DNA of 64,000 bases from NCBI RefSeq assembly GCF_000621845.1, contig NZ_JHXF01000007.1, positions 220,194-284,193 on the forward strand, given 5' to 3'. A program made the translations under genes and the position numbers. The DNA is from Ruminococcus flavefaciens MA2007 (lineage in GTDB: Bacteria > Bacillota > Clostridia > Oscillospirales > Ruminococcaceae). The notes below the pieces were generated by a model. That model did not search any database. It had not been told where the DNA came from and was given only the letters and a program-made list of their open reading frames with translations. Shown one piece after another: positions 21,691 to 30,484 of this stretch; within the stretch, counting starts at the first letter, position 1; each line of letters begins with the position of its first letter.

Positions 21691-23313
21691 ATGAAGAAGA
21701 AAACCACTCCCACACCTGTGAAAAAGCCCCTGCCGAAGATACTGAAAAACAAATGGTACCTGTATATGACCGAGTTCTTTGCAGGTATGTCCGTTATGGC
21801 GGTAGAACTGGGCGCAAGCAGGCTCCTCGCCCCCTATTTCAGCTCATCGCAGATAGTCTGGACTATCATTATCGGAACTATCATGATAGCAATGGCTCTG
21901 GGAAACATCTACGGCGGAAAAAGCGCCGACAAGAACCCCGATCCCGATAAGCTCTACGGGCGCATACTCATAGCCTCGGTTTGGATAGCCGCCGTGCCTT
22001 TCATCGGCAAGCTCGCTATCGCAGGCATAGCAGGACTTCTGGTCATCACCGTCAACACGAACTTCCTCATATGGGCGGCATTCATCACCTGCATGACCGT
22101 CTTTGTTTATCCCCTGTTTCTCCTTGGAACTGTCACACCGTCACTGGTGAAATACACCGTGGACTCCCTTGACGACAGCGGCAGCACCGTGGGTACTCTC
22201 GGAGCATTCAACACTATCGGCTCTATCATAGGCACATTCGTCCCCACATTTATATCTATACCTGCGGTTGGAACAGCTGTGACATTCCTTATCTTCGCAG
22301 GCATAATGCTCCTTATCGGACTTGTCTACTTCATCAGCAGCAAAACAGGCGCAGTAAAGACCGCTGTTGCTTCTGTGCTTTTCGTAGTATGCTGTTTTGC
22401 TTCGCCGTCCATGGGCTTTGCATTCTGGGAAAAGGGTCTCACCTATGAGGGCGAGTCCGTCTACAACTATTTGCAGGTCAGTGAGGACGACTCAAACGTT
22501 TACCTCTCCACCAACGTTCTCTTCGGAGTCCAGTCCGTTTACGTAAAATCAGGAGAGCTTTCGGGTATGTACTACGACTACGCAATGGCGGCTCCCCTAA
22601 TGACGAAAAAGCCCGATTATGCGGATATTCTTATCCTCGGAATGGGCACAGGCACCTACGCCAAGCAGTGCACTGCATACTTCAGTAATGTAACTGCCGA
22701 GGGCGTAGAGATAGACGACAGGATAACTGACCTTGCCCATGAATATTTCGAGCTCCCCGAGAATATAAAGGTCACCACCTACGACGGCAGAGCCTTTCTT
22801 GCCGCCTGCGACAAAAAATACGACGTCATCATGGTTGACGCCTATCAGGACATCACTATCCCCTTTCAGATGTCCTCGGTCGAGTTCTTCACCCTTGTGA
22901 AAGACCGCCTCACCGACAACGGCGTCATGGTAGTAAATATGAATATGCGCTCCGACAGCGCCGACGGTATCAACAATCGCCTTGCGGACACAATAGCCTC
23001 GGTATTTTCGGAAGTCCACACTGTTGACGTTGAAAACTGCACCAACCGCGAGCTTTTTGCCTCAAATAATGCAGATATGCTTGCACTTCTCCGCAGAAAC
23101 ACAGAAAAGCTCACAAACGAGCCCCTCAAAGCCATGATGAACACGGTTCAGGCGGAGCTTGTTCCCTATACATCGGGAGGAAAGATACTCACCGACGACA
23201 AGGCGCCCGTAGAGCTCCTCGGTATGCGCGTTATCGACGATATAATACAGGAGGAGCTTGTATACTACAAGAAGCAGTTTAAAGAAAAGGGCATACAGGG
23301 ACTGCTGGAATAA
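21691..23313 (+). CDS. Membrane-fused spermidine synthase-like protein, 540 aa
   Basis: The N-terminal ~240 residues hold about seven hydrophobic segments (FFAGMSVMAVELGASRLLAPYF ... TLGAFNTIGSIIGTFV), typical of the MFS-like part of fused transporter/spermidine synthases. The C-terminal half is a class I methyltransferase-fold aminopropyltransferase-like domain: ILILGMGTGTYAKQ (cofactor loop), VEIDDRITDLAHEYF and VIMVDAYQD. Whether it makes polyamines or only resembles the enzyme is unknown. AAGGAG precedes ATG 21691. Two tandem copies of a structured leader lie upstream. Confidence 0.85.
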   Translation: MKKKTTPTPVKKPLPKILKNKWYLYMTEFFAGMSVMAVELGASRLLAPYFSSSQIVWTIIIGTIMIAMALGNIYGGKSADKNPDPDKLYGRILIASVWIAAVPFIGKLAIAGIAGLLVITVNTNFLIWAAFITCMTVFVYPLFLLGTVTPSLVKYTVDSLDDSGSTVGTLGAFNTIGSIIGTFVPTFISIPAVGTAVTFLIFAGIMLLIGLVYFISSKTGAVKTAVASVLFVVCCFASPSMGFAFWEKGLTYEGESVYNYLQVSEDDSNVYLSTNVLFGVQSVYVKSGELSGMYYDYAMAAPLMTKKPDYADILILGMGTGTYAKQCTAYFSNVTAEGVEIDDRITDLAHEYFELPENIKVTTYDGRAFLAACDKKYDVIMVDAYQDITIPFQMSSVEFFTLVKDRLTDNGVMVVNMNMRSDSADGINNRLADTIASVFSEVHTVDVENCTNRELFASNNADMLALLRRNTEKLTNEPLKAMMNTVQAELVPYTSGGKILTDDKAPVELLGMRVIDDIIQEELVYYKKQFKEKGIQGLLE

Positions 23314-23375
23314 ACAGCCATAAGCCGTTCCCTGCAATAAGTCAGCCGACATATCATCTATCTGCCCCTGCAAGC

Positions 23376-23404
23376 TTGACAATAAACGCAGATTGGGGTA
23401 TAAT
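23376..23404 (+). promoter_or_regulatory. Perfect-consensus promoter of the 144-aa protein gene
   Basis: TTGACA (23376-23381), 17-base spacer, TATAAT (23399-23404). Confidence 0.85.
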
Positions 23405-23444
23405 AGAGAAAATCGACTTCGGCTGTGCCGTGAAAGGATAAATT

Positions 23445-23879
23445 ATGAATGCAAGTAAAATTGTAGGCTTCGCCATAGCCCTGATCGCAGCGATACTTAT
23501 CGCTATGGCAGGCAAATCCTGCGCAAAGGATATAGCTGACAAGAACAATCAGCGCCACCAGCAGAATACAACTCAGGCTCCGACCTATCATCTGATAACC
23601 GATCCGCCTGTACAGAATGATCCTGCTAATACGCCGCATCTCATTGAGGAAACTACCCAGCGTGAATACGCCACCGTAACAAATATGCTGGGCGAGGTAG
23701 TTGAGACTATCCCTGTAACTACTCCCGAGGAGGCAGATATCCCTACTACTACCCTGTCTATGCTTGATGAATACAATCAGCAGCACGGCGAGCTGACCAC
23801 ATCAATATACGAAGCTCCATATGAAGAGATACCATATGTATCTCTGGACAACGAGGGCTTTACAATACCAATGAACTGA
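23445..23879 (+). CDS. Membrane-anchored hypothetical protein, 144 aa
   Basis: One N-terminal hydrophobic helix (residues about 6-22, IVGFAIALIAAILIAMAG) followed by Lys-Ser-Cys and a hydrophilic, Pro/Thr/Glu-rich tail with no recognisable fold. It may be an exposed anchor or spacer; the AGKSCA sequence is not a good lipobox. AAAGGA precedes ATG 23445 and the promoter is a perfect sigma-A consensus. The cyclophilin gene follows after 60 bases and may share the transcript. I do not recognise the family. Confidence 0.7.
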   Translation: MNASKIVGFAIALIAAILIAMAGKSCAKDIADKNNQRHQQNTTQAPTYHLITDPPVQNDPANTPHLIEETTQREYATVTNMLGEVVETIPVTTPEEADIPTTTLSMLDEYNQQHGELTTSIYEAPYEEIPYVSLDNEGFTIPMN

Positions 23880-23939
23880 TAAAATATCGGAAAGTATCTT
23901 CTCCGCCCTGTGCGGATTGAATAAAAAGGAGAAATAATT

Positions 23940-24410
23940 ATGGTAATCATCGAAATGGAAAACGGCAAAAAGATCAAGATAGAGCTTTATCCCGATATCG
24001 CTCCTATCTCATGCGAGAACTTTGAAAAGCTTGTAAAGCAGGGCTTTTATGACGGACTCACATTCCACAGAGTTATCCCCGGCTTTATGATACAGGGCGG
24101 CTGCCCTAACGGCACAGGCACAGGCGGTCCCGGCTGGCACATCAAGGGCGAGTTCGCAGCCAACGGCGTAAAGAACGACCTCAAGCACACAAGAGGAGTG
24201 CTTTCAATGGCTCGTTCAATGATGCCCGATTCAGCAGGCTCACAGTTCTTCATCATGCACGAGGACGCTCCTCACCTTGACGGCAACTACGCTGCATTCG
24301 GAAAGGTAGTAGAGGGCATGGACGTTGTTGACGAGATAGCAGAGTGCGCTACAGACTACAACGACAAGCCAACAACTCCGCAGGTAATGAAGAAGGTTAC
24401 TATTGAATAA
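23940..24410 (+). CDS. Peptidyl-prolyl cis-trans isomerase, cyclophilin type, 156 aa
   Basis: A cytoplasmic cyclophilin that speeds proline isomerisation in folding proteins. TFHRVIPGFMIQGG contains the catalytic Arg and the Phe of the active site, and GSQFFIMHEDAPHLDGNYAAFGKVVEGMDVVD is the rest of the pocket; the usual Trp near the C-terminal part is replaced (Pro-His-Leu-Asp), as in many bacterial forms. No signal peptide. AAAGGAG precedes ATG 23940. Confidence 0.95.
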   Translation: MVIIEMENGKKIKIELYPDIAPISCENFEKLVKQGFYDGLTFHRVIPGFMIQGGCPNGTGTGGPGWHIKGEFAANGVKNDLKHTRGVLSMARSMMPDSAGSQFFIMHEDAPHLDGNYAAFGKVVEGMDVVDEIAECATDYNDKPTTPQVMKKVTIE

Positions 24411-24420
24411 GCAATAAATC

Positions 24421-24476
24421 GTAGGGAACGCCGTCCTCGGCGTTCCTTGCAGGGCGGATATTATCCGCTTTTTTAT
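24421..24476 (+). terminator. Tandem hairpins and terminator after the cyclophilin gene
   Basis: GTAGGGAACGCCG / CGGCGTTCC (24421-24446) is a GTAGGGG-family palindrome. It is followed by GCGGATA / TATCCGC with TTTTTT (24454-24474), a working-looking terminator. Confidence 0.8.
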
Positions 24477-24527
24477 TTTCAGCGGCGAAACATCGCCCGT
24501 ATACTACTCATTAATTACTATCCACTG

Positions 24528-24561
24528 AAAAAGGCTTCACCTGAAAGGTGAAGCCTTTTTG
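24528..24561. terminator. Bidirectional terminator
   Basis: AAAAAGGCTTCACC / GGTGAAGCCTTTTT, with A-run and T-run on the two sides. It serves the minus-strand gene at 24562-25134. Confidence 0.9.
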
Positions 24562-25134
24562 TCATGCAGAAAGCATTATACACACTAAAAAGAAACATGA
24601 TAAGCCAATATGCAGCTTGCATTTTGAGACCGCTTCTTTCAGCGAGAGCTGATCCTTGAACATTCTCATGAGTATTCCCACAATAGCAGGCATAAGCATC
24701 GCAACAAGTCCAAGTCCGCCAAAGATCTCGGACCTATATGTCGCAAAGAACAGTATGAACGCGATTATCTCCAGTATAAGAAGCTCCAGAGCCAGATACG
24801 CCGCACCGTTTTTATGCTTTAAGCCCTCTTTGCTGCCGCCCTCAAATGAGAGTATCGCCGCAGCCTTGTCCTGCGCTTCTGCCAGACTGTCCTTGGGAGT
24901 CTCGGAATCCTCGCCGTTTATTATGCTTTTCAGCCGCGGATCAGGAGAAGCGATCGTCTCGTCCGGCTTATTCCCGGGAGCTTTCTCAGCAGGCTCGGGG
25001 ATAATTTCGGGAACTGCCTGCTCCACAGGCTTTATATCTGTCCCTTTCTCCTGCTTTGGAAGCTCTATTTTATCCCTTAATTTCGGATCAAGTGAAGCCA
25101 GTACTGCATTCAGGTCTTTTTTATCGTTCTGCAT
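24562..25134 (-). CDS. Membrane protein with three C-terminal helices, 190 aa
   Basis: I do not recognise the family. The N-terminal ~100 residues are hydrophilic and probably cytoplasmic, with two related short motifs: LASLDPKLRDKI near residue 10 and IASPDPRLKSII near residue 60. Three hydrophobic segments follow (about residues 110-132, 135-158 and 170-190). I chose ATG 25134 (MQNDKK...) because AGGA lies 9 bases upstream; ATGs at 25164 and 25143 lack such a site. The DPxLxxII repeats suggest a binding motif for a partner. Confidence 0.7.
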   Translation of the reverse strand: MQNDKKDLNAVLASLDPKLRDKIELPKQEKGTDIKPVEQAVPEIIPEPAEKAPGNKPDETIASPDPRLKSIINGEDSETPKDSLAEAQDKAAAILSFEGGSKEGLKHKNGAAYLALELLILEIIAFILFFATYRSEIFGGLGLVAMLMPAIVGILMRMFKDQLSLKEAVSKCKLHIGLSCFFLVCIMLSA

Positions 25135-25180
25135 ATTTATCATTCCTATCAGTGTTATGATCAAATAACATTATTGCCAT

Positions 25181-25207
25181 GCAGGGGCGAGCAGAACTCG
25201 CCCCTAC
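25181..25207. repeat. GTAGGGG-family palindrome
   Basis: GCAGGGGCGAG...CTCGCCCCTAC, a single hairpin in the short gap before the double esterase gene end. Confidence 0.7.
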
Positions 25208-25239
25208 GATCGGATCTTTTTAATTTCAGCCTATACTAA

Positions 25240-28200
25240 TTACTTCAAATAAGAAGCTAAACCGCTGATATTCTGCTTCTTTATCTCTCCTGCAACAAGT
25301 CCTGCAACGATATTCGCGCCCTTTTCGCAGAAGTGAGTACCGTCTGTAGAGCCTGCAACAGCTCCCATAAGGTGATAGCTCTTAGCTGTGTCGTAGCCTA
25401 CTGAGTTATAGTGGTTCACCATAAGGGTATTGAGGTCGATACATGGAATGCTGTACTTCTTGGCGAGATTGTAACAGGCAGTATTGTAATTGGTATAGCT
25501 GTTTGCGAATCTGCCGTTTGAGTAAGCCTTCATGCCGATAGTTGTTGTTACAAGTATGGGAGTTGCTCCCTTGTCCTTTGCAGACTTGATGAACTGCGTC
25601 ATGTACCACTCGTATGAGCCCGATGACGGATTGTCAACGTTGCCGCAGGTAGGTGCGTATCTGTCCGCATTTGAAGCGCCTGCGTCGTTGATAGCGAACT
25701 GTATCATTACGAAGTCGCCGCTCTTGAGGCTGTCAGCAATGGTCTGCCATCTTCCCTCGTCGTAGAACTTCTTGGAGCTTCTTCCTGCGATAGAGTGGTT
25801 AGCAACAGTGATATCGCTGTTGAAGTAGCTCTGCATATAGTAGCCCCAGCCCTGCTGAGGAGCGTATGACTCGCGGTAGCTCTGTACAGTTGAGTCGCCT
25901 GCGATGTAGAGGGTATGCTGACCGCTACCTGTGTTCTGCTGTTCCTGTGAGGGATCGTATATCTCTGCATAAGGCTCGTCGGTAGCGCTGAGCTCGATAT
26001 AGTCAAGGTTAGGAGCTCCCTCGGACATTGCCGACTGCATTACGATAGTGTTCTTGCCTGCCTTGAGAGGAAGAACTATTCCGAACTCCTTCCAGTCAGT
26101 CCATGAGCCCGAGCCGGGGAATGACTGCATCCAGCAGGAATCGAAATTGTTGTTCACGAATATCTTCATCTTACGGTCGTTGGTCGAGCCGTTAGCGAAG
26201 CGTATATGAGTCATGTAATTGCCCTCGGCAGGAACGTCAACTGTAAAGGTGATGTTGCTGTCGGTGTTGTTGCCCAGATTTACATAGCCCTTGTCGTAGG
26301 TATAACCCGAGTTTGTAGTCTCGATGACGCCGTCGTTCCATGTCTGGTCAGCGGCATAGTATTTGAGCGCAACAGGAGCTGTAGTAGTTGTGGTGGCAGT
26401 TGTTGTAGTCTCTGTAGTCGTAGTAGTCTGTGGAGCAGTTGTAGGCTGGGTAACTACAACCGAAACAGGTGTGGGCAGGTCATGGAGACCGAGAAGATAC
26501 TCCTGTATGTAAAGAGCGTCCTGAACTGTCATACCGTCGCTGTTTCCTGTAACGTCCGCATTTGCCATGCCCTGCTCTGTGATAGCGTGGCTGTCTGTTC
26601 CGTTAAAAGCATACTTGTTCGGATTTGCAAGAGCCTGCATTATAAGAACTATATCCGACATATCAACACTGCCGTCGCAGTTAGCGTCGCCGTAGTTCAC
26701 AAGTATCTGAACAGAAGTAGTCGTTGTTTCAGTCGTGGTAACAACTGTCGTTGTTGTGGTGGTCGTAGTTTCGCTTGTTGTAGTAGTTGTGGGAGTTGTA
26801 ACGATGATATCGTCTACCTCTATCATCTCCCACTTCTGGCAGGCGTGACCGTTTACCTCCCACTGCTGTACATTGGCACCGTTATTTGTTGCCGCACTGC
26901 CGACCTCTACCGCAGAAGCGTCACGGGAAGCTCTTGTAAGGATAGTAACTGTGCCGTCGCCGTTGTCGGCAAACTTGAAGAACTGGTCGCTGTAGCCGTT
27001 TTTCTCAGCAACGACTATATTCGCACCGTTGTCCCTGCTGCCGTTGTCAACATACATATATAGGTCTGTGCCGCCGGGCTTTATGTAGTAATAATCTCCC
27101 GTAGCCTGAACGCACTTCCATGTATTCTGGGGCTTTGAGCCGTCTGCACTTCCCTGCTGAACGTTTGTATCAGAGGTCTCCATGTAAAGACCGCTGTTGA
27201 CGTTCCTGAACATATAGCTTACTTCCGACTTTGGTTGGATAGGCTCTCTTGCAGGAGCACCTACCTCCTCTGCCATTATCTCGGCTATCTTCTGAGCGCC
27301 CTTCTTGCTCTGGTGGAGGTCGTCGTTGCTGCCGTTAGCCTGTATAGCGTAGTATGAAGCCATTCCGTCATAGCCCACAGACAGACCGAAGTTCTGCCAC
27401 TTTGTGAACAGGTCGACTACTCTGACGTTCTGCTCGCTGCCTATCTTGTCAAGAGAGCCGCCGTACCAGCGTCCTGTGAGCTTTGGATTGCGCTGCAAGT
27501 CACCGCGTCTGCCCTGCTGCTTAACGAGAATGACTTCCATTCCCTTAGCCTTGGCACGCTTTACCATATCGGTGACTGTATTGTAGTACTCCGTCTCGTT
27601 GGAGTAATTTGAATCGTTGATACCAATGGAGATTATGTAGTAGTCTCCCGACTTGCCGTAGGTCTCGATAGGAGCGAACTGTCCTCCGTCAACGAAGCCC
27701 TTGGCGTACTGTCCGCTGGTAGCCATGTTGCGGACCTCATAGCCGCTGCCGAAAACGCTGCCGTTGAAGAACTGTCCCCAGCCGTGCTGTGATGTGTCTG
27801 CGCAATTATAATAATTAGCAACGGTAGAGTCGCCGCATATCCATACCATAGGCGGCATAGTTCCCGTAGTGTTTATCTGTGTAATCTCCACTGCGGAAAT
27901 GGACTGCTCACGTTTGCTCATGCCCTCTACAGCCTGAATATTCAGCTGTCCGTCGGTAACAGGGAGCTTTACTGTCTCGGTAGCTCCTCTGCCCGTCAGG
28001 TTCATCATCTGAACCATGCCCTCAAGCTTTATAGTGGTTCTCGGAGCATTTCCTATAGTGACCTTGACTTCATAGAGTCCCTTTGGCAGGTCAACATTGA
28101 AGGTATTGCCTGTACCGTAGTCGTTGAACTTTACTGCGTCCGCTGTAACACCGCTGCCTCCTGCGGAAACATTGGACACGTTCCATGTCTGTGCGAATCC

Positions 28201-28407
28201 GTAGCCTCTGCCAGAATTGTATCCGTCTGTGGCAGAAACTCCCGTGTAGCCGCCTGCCGCACCGCTGCCGCCGAAATCGAACTTCCAGTTTGCCTGAGCA
28301 GCCTGTGCCTCAACAGGCTTGACTGCGCTTAGATCGCTCAGTCCAGCAAAAGCCGAAAGTGAAAGCGCCAGAGAGGTCAGACCGCTTATCAGTCTTTTTG
28401 CTTTCAT
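25240..28407 (-). CDS. Secreted cellulosomal double SGNH esterase (rhamnogalacturonan acetylesterase-like), 1055 aa
   Basis: A signal peptide (residues 1-~36) is followed by a galactose-binding-like beta domain (40-178). The first SGNH esterase of carbohydrate esterase family 12 type (185-385) has Ser194 in GDSTVANY, Asn264 in GIND and Asp362/His365 in DDLH. A ricin-type carbohydrate-binding domain (395-530), Thr-rich linker, dockerin (572-644), second Thr linker and a CBM35-like domain (680-808) come next. The second SGNH esterase (832-1055) has Ser839 in GDSTVQSY, Asn907 in FAIND and Asp1022/His1025 in DGTH. It probably removes acetyl groups from pectic or xylan polymers. The dockerin is central instead of terminal. 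GGAGGA precedes ATG 28407. Confidence 0.92.
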   Translation of the reverse strand: MKAKRLISGLTSLALSLSAFAGLSDLSAVKPVEAQAAQANWKFDFGGSGAAGGYTGVSATDGYNSGRGYGFAQTWNVSNVSAGGSGVTADAVKFNDYGTGNTFNVDLPKGLYEVKVTIGNAPRTTIKLEGMVQMMNLTGRGATETVKLPVTDGQLNIQAVEGMSKREQSISAVEITQINTTGTMPPMVWICGDSTVANYYNCADTSQHGWGQFFNGSVFGSGYEVRNMATSGQYAKGFVDGGQFAPIETYGKSGDYYIISIGINDSNYSNETEYYNTVTDMVKRAKAKGMEVILVKQQGRRGDLQRNPKLTGRWYGGSLDKIGSEQNVRVVDLFTKWQNFGLSVGYDGMASYYAIQANGSNDDLHQSKKGAQKIAEIMAEEVGAPAREPIQPKSEVSYMFRNVNSGLYMETSDTNVQQGSADGSKPQNTWKCVQATGDYYYIKPGGTDLYMYVDNGSRDNGANIVVAEKNGYSDQFFKFADNGDGTVTILTRASRDASAVEVGSAATNNGANVQQWEVNGHACQKWEMIEVDDIIVTTPTTTTTSETTTTTTTTVVTTTETTTTSVQILVNYGDANCDGSVDMSDIVLIMQALANPNKYAFNGTDSHAITEQGMANADVTGNSDGMTVQDALYIQEYLLGLHDLPTPVSVVVTQPTTAPQTTTTTETTTTATTTTTAPVALKYYAADQTWNDGVIETTNSGYTYDKGYVNLGNNTDSNITFTVDVPAEGNYMTHIRFANGSTNDRKMKIFVNNNFDSCWMQSFPGSGSWTDWKEFGIVLPLKAGKNTIVMQSAMSEGAPNLDYIELSATDEPYAEIYDPSQEQQNTGSGQHTLYIAGDSTVQSYRESYAPQQGWGYYMQSYFNSDITVANHSIAGRSSKKFYDEGRWQTIADSLKSGDFVMIQFAINDAGASNADRYAPTCGNVDNPSSGSYEWYMTQFIKSAKDKGATPILVTTTIGMKAYSNGRFANSYTNYNTACYNLAKKYSIPCIDLNTLMVNHYNSVGYDTAKSYHLMGAVAGSTDGTHFCEKGANIVAGLVAGEIKKQNISGLASYLK

Positions 28408-28423
28408 AGTATTCCTCCAATTC

Positions 28424-28438
28424 CGTACATCAAGTACG
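28424..28438. promoter_or_regulatory. Palindrome CGTAC-N5-GTACG in the esterase leader
   Basis: A short dyad in the 5' leader of the double esterase gene, about 17 bases before its start. It may be an operator or a small hairpin. Confidence 0.3.
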
Positions 28439-28455
28439 CATAATTATCTAAAGTA

Positions 28456-28484
28456 ATTATATCATTGTTAATAAATCAAGTCAA
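28456..28484 (-). promoter_or_regulatory. Promoter of the double esterase gene
   Basis: Minus strand TTGACT (28479-28484), 17-base spacer, TATAAT (28456-28461). Confidence 0.8.
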
Positions 28485-28581
28485 GCTTTTTGCTATGCAG
28501 TTTTGAATTATTTCTACTCATTTTTGTGCTGTTTTAACAATATGGTTATATCAAACTTAGCTCTTAGAAATACACAGATGC

Positions 28582-28610
28582 TTGAATTATTAATAATACT
28601 GTGATATAAT
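28582..28610 (+). promoter_or_regulatory. Promoter of the glycerol-1-phosphate dehydrogenase operon
   Basis: TTGAAT (28582-28587), 17-base spacer, TATAAT (28605-28610). Confidence 0.8.
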
Positions 28611-28645
28611 AATTATATAATCTAATAAAGAGCGGAGGTCTTACC

Positions 28646-29710
28646 ATGAACCAGCATACCCGATTCAATCTCCCTATCTGCCTTGCAGTTGAGGAGGACG
28701 CCTTTTTTCATTCCGACGAGATAATAAAGCGCTATATCCCCGAGATAATCGGTCAGAAGACCGTTGTGGTCTCGGAACAGTTCCTCATCGACATCTACAA
28801 GGAAAAAATAACCGATATCAGCCACGACTTCGGCGACGCAGAGATAATCGCCATGGAGCGTGCAAGCTTCGACGAAGCTGTTCGCATAGCCAAAAAGGTC
28901 TGCGTTGAGGACATAAAGGTCATAATCGGCATTGGCGGCGGCAGAGTTCTCGATACTGCAAAATATGCCGCACACATCAGCAAGGCGGTCTACATCTGTA
29001 TGCCTACTTCACTCAGCAACGACTCCCTCGCTTCGCCCTTTGCAGTTCTTGAGACCGAGGGTGTTGCACGTAAGACCATTGAATGCAAGATACCCACAGC
29101 TATCATCGTGGATACCAATATGATAATCAACGCTCCCGTAAACCAGACTCTCTCGGGTATCGGCGACACAATTGCAAAGCACACGGCGCTGTATGACTGG
29201 AAGCTCTCTGCCAAAAAGACTGGCTCTCCCGTGGACGACTTTGCATACGCACTTAGCAGAATGAGCTATGATTCAGTCTATCACTGCGACGAACAGGACA
29301 TGAAGAGCCGCGTGTTTATACGTATCCTGTCAAGAGCCCTTGTCATGGGCGGTCTGGCTATGGAGATAGCAGGCTCCTCACGCCCCTGCAGCGGCAGCGA
29401 GCACCTCTTCGCACACGCTATCGAGGAGTACTACCCCGAGATAAAAATAACCCACGGACTTGCAGTTGCTATGGGCTGTATCCCTGCCTGCATATTCCAG
29501 GGACAGGAGCCCGACAAGCTTATCAGCTTCTTCAAAAAGCACGGTCTGAGCATTGATCCTAAGTCCTACGGTATAACCGAGGATATGTTCGCGGATATGT
29601 GGGAGAAGGCAAGAACTGTCCGCAAGGGCAGGATAACCATACTTGACGAGATAAAGCACGACAGAGCACAGCTCAACGAAATATACAGCAGAATGGCGGA
29701 GGGAAAATGA
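28646..29710 (+). CDS. sn-Glycerol-1-phosphate dehydrogenase-like protein, 354 aa
   Basis: A member of the iron-containing alcohol dehydrogenase superfamily, in the group that reduces dihydroxyacetone phosphate to sn-glycerol 1-phosphate (archaeal EgsA, bacterial AraM). GIGGGRVLDTAKYAA (near residues 92-106) binds NAD(P)H; MPTSLSNDSLASPF is the following family block; Asp and His metal ligands are expected in SGIGDTIAKH, GSEHLFAHA and ITHGLAVAMG, all present. GGAGG precedes ATG 28646. The stop overlaps the next gene's start by four bases (ATGA), so translation is coupled. The product pathway in this bacterium is unknown. Confidence 0.88.
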   Translation: MNQHTRFNLPICLAVEEDAFFHSDEIIKRYIPEIIGQKTVVVSEQFLIDIYKEKITDISHDFGDAEIIAMERASFDEAVRIAKKVCVEDIKVIIGIGGGRVLDTAKYAAHISKAVYICMPTSLSNDSLASPFAVLETEGVARKTIECKIPTAIIVDTNMIINAPVNQTLSGIGDTIAKHTALYDWKLSAKKTGSPVDDFAYALSRMSYDSVYHCDEQDMKSRVFIRILSRALVMGGLAMEIAGSSRPCSGSEHLFAHAIEEYYPEIKITHGLAVAMGCIPACIFQGQEPDKLISFFKKHGLSIDPKSYGITEDMFADMWEKARTVRKGRITILDEIKHDRAQLNEIYSRMAEGK

Positions 29711-30342
29711 AAAAGGGACTGATATTCGATATGGACGGCACTCTCTGGGATTCCTCGGAGAACGTTGCCGCTTCATGGACTGAAAAAATACGTGAGCTCG
29801 GTATAGATATGCCCGATATCACGCAGAAAGACGTTATGGGAGTCATGGGACTTACCATGGACAGGATAGCAGATATCATCTTCAAGGGCTTCTCAAAGGA
29901 AAAGCGCATGAAGCTCCTTGACGCCTGCTGTATCCATGAGAATGACTATCTCCGCGACCACGGCGGCGAGCTCTACCCCGACCTTGAAAAAACACTGGTG
30001 AAGCTCAGCGAGAGCTACGGGCTCTACATCGTAAGCAACTGCCAGAAAGGCTATATCGAGGCGTTTCTGGAGCACTACGGCTTCGACAGATACTTCGCGG
30101 ATATCGAGTGCTACGGCAATAACCTCAAGGAAAAGGGCGACAATATCGCTCTCCTTGCAAAGCGAAACGGACTGGACAAGGCTTGGTACGTAGGCGATAT
30201 ACAGGGCGACTACGACGCGACGATGAAAGCAGGACTGGACTTTATACATTCCGCATACGGCTTCGGAACTATAAAGCAGACTGTCCCCGAACTAAAACAG
30301 TTCAGCGACCTGCCCCAGCTTATGAAAAAACTGGATAAATAA
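29707..30342 (+). CDS. HAD family phosphatase, 211 aa
   Basis: Haloacid dehalogenase superfamily, phosphoglycolate-phosphatase-like. Motif I FDMDGTLWDS has the nucleophile Asp8 and acid/base Asp10. Motif II is IVSNC, motif III a Lys in the NLKEKG region, and motif IV GDIQGDYDA. The cap is inserted between motifs I and II (type C1). The gene overlaps the glycerol-1-phosphate dehydrogenase gene by four bases, so the phosphatase may act on that product or another small phosphoester; this is inferred from context only. Its terminator is split by a family-2 element. Confidence 0.92.
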   Translation: MKKGLIFDMDGTLWDSSENVAASWTEKIRELGIDMPDITQKDVMGVMGLTMDRIADIIFKGFSKEKRMKLLDACCIHENDYLRDHGGELYPDLEKTLVKLSESYGLYIVSNCQKGYIEAFLEHYGFDRYFADIECYGNNLKEKGDNIALLAKRNGLDKAWYVGDIQGDYDATMKAGLDFIHSAYGFGTIKQTVPELKQFSDLPQLMKKLDK

Positions 30343-30347
30343 CCTTT

Positions 30348-30469
30348 AGGGACGACCATTAGGCTGCCCCCCTTAACGGAAAAAGCGGGCTACCGAGCCG
30401 TAAAGTAACAGCTCATATTTGGTAACCTGCGATTCCGCCAAAGGGGGCTCCCCTTGGTCGTCCTTTTTT
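30348..30469 (+). mobile_element. Terminator-loop element family 2, copy A
   Basis: The outer terminator stem GGACGACCA (30350-30358) / TGGTCGTCC (30455-30463) plus TTTTTT is specific to this site. The ~96-base insert begins TTAGGCTGCC and ends GGCTCCCCT. It folds as one long hairpin: CCCCCTT/AAGGGGG, CGGAA/TTCCG, GCGGG/CCTGC, TACC/GGTA and GAGC/GCTC stems with small internal loops. The same insert with a different outer stem lies at 41988-42109. Confidence 0.75.
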
Positions 30470-30484
30470 ACGCGTAATCGCGAT

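Noticed and set aside
26206..27063. 285-codon open frame opposite the double esterase
   Set aside because: Antisense to the dockerin and linker region; Ser/Cys/Arg-rich low-complexity translation with no family features.
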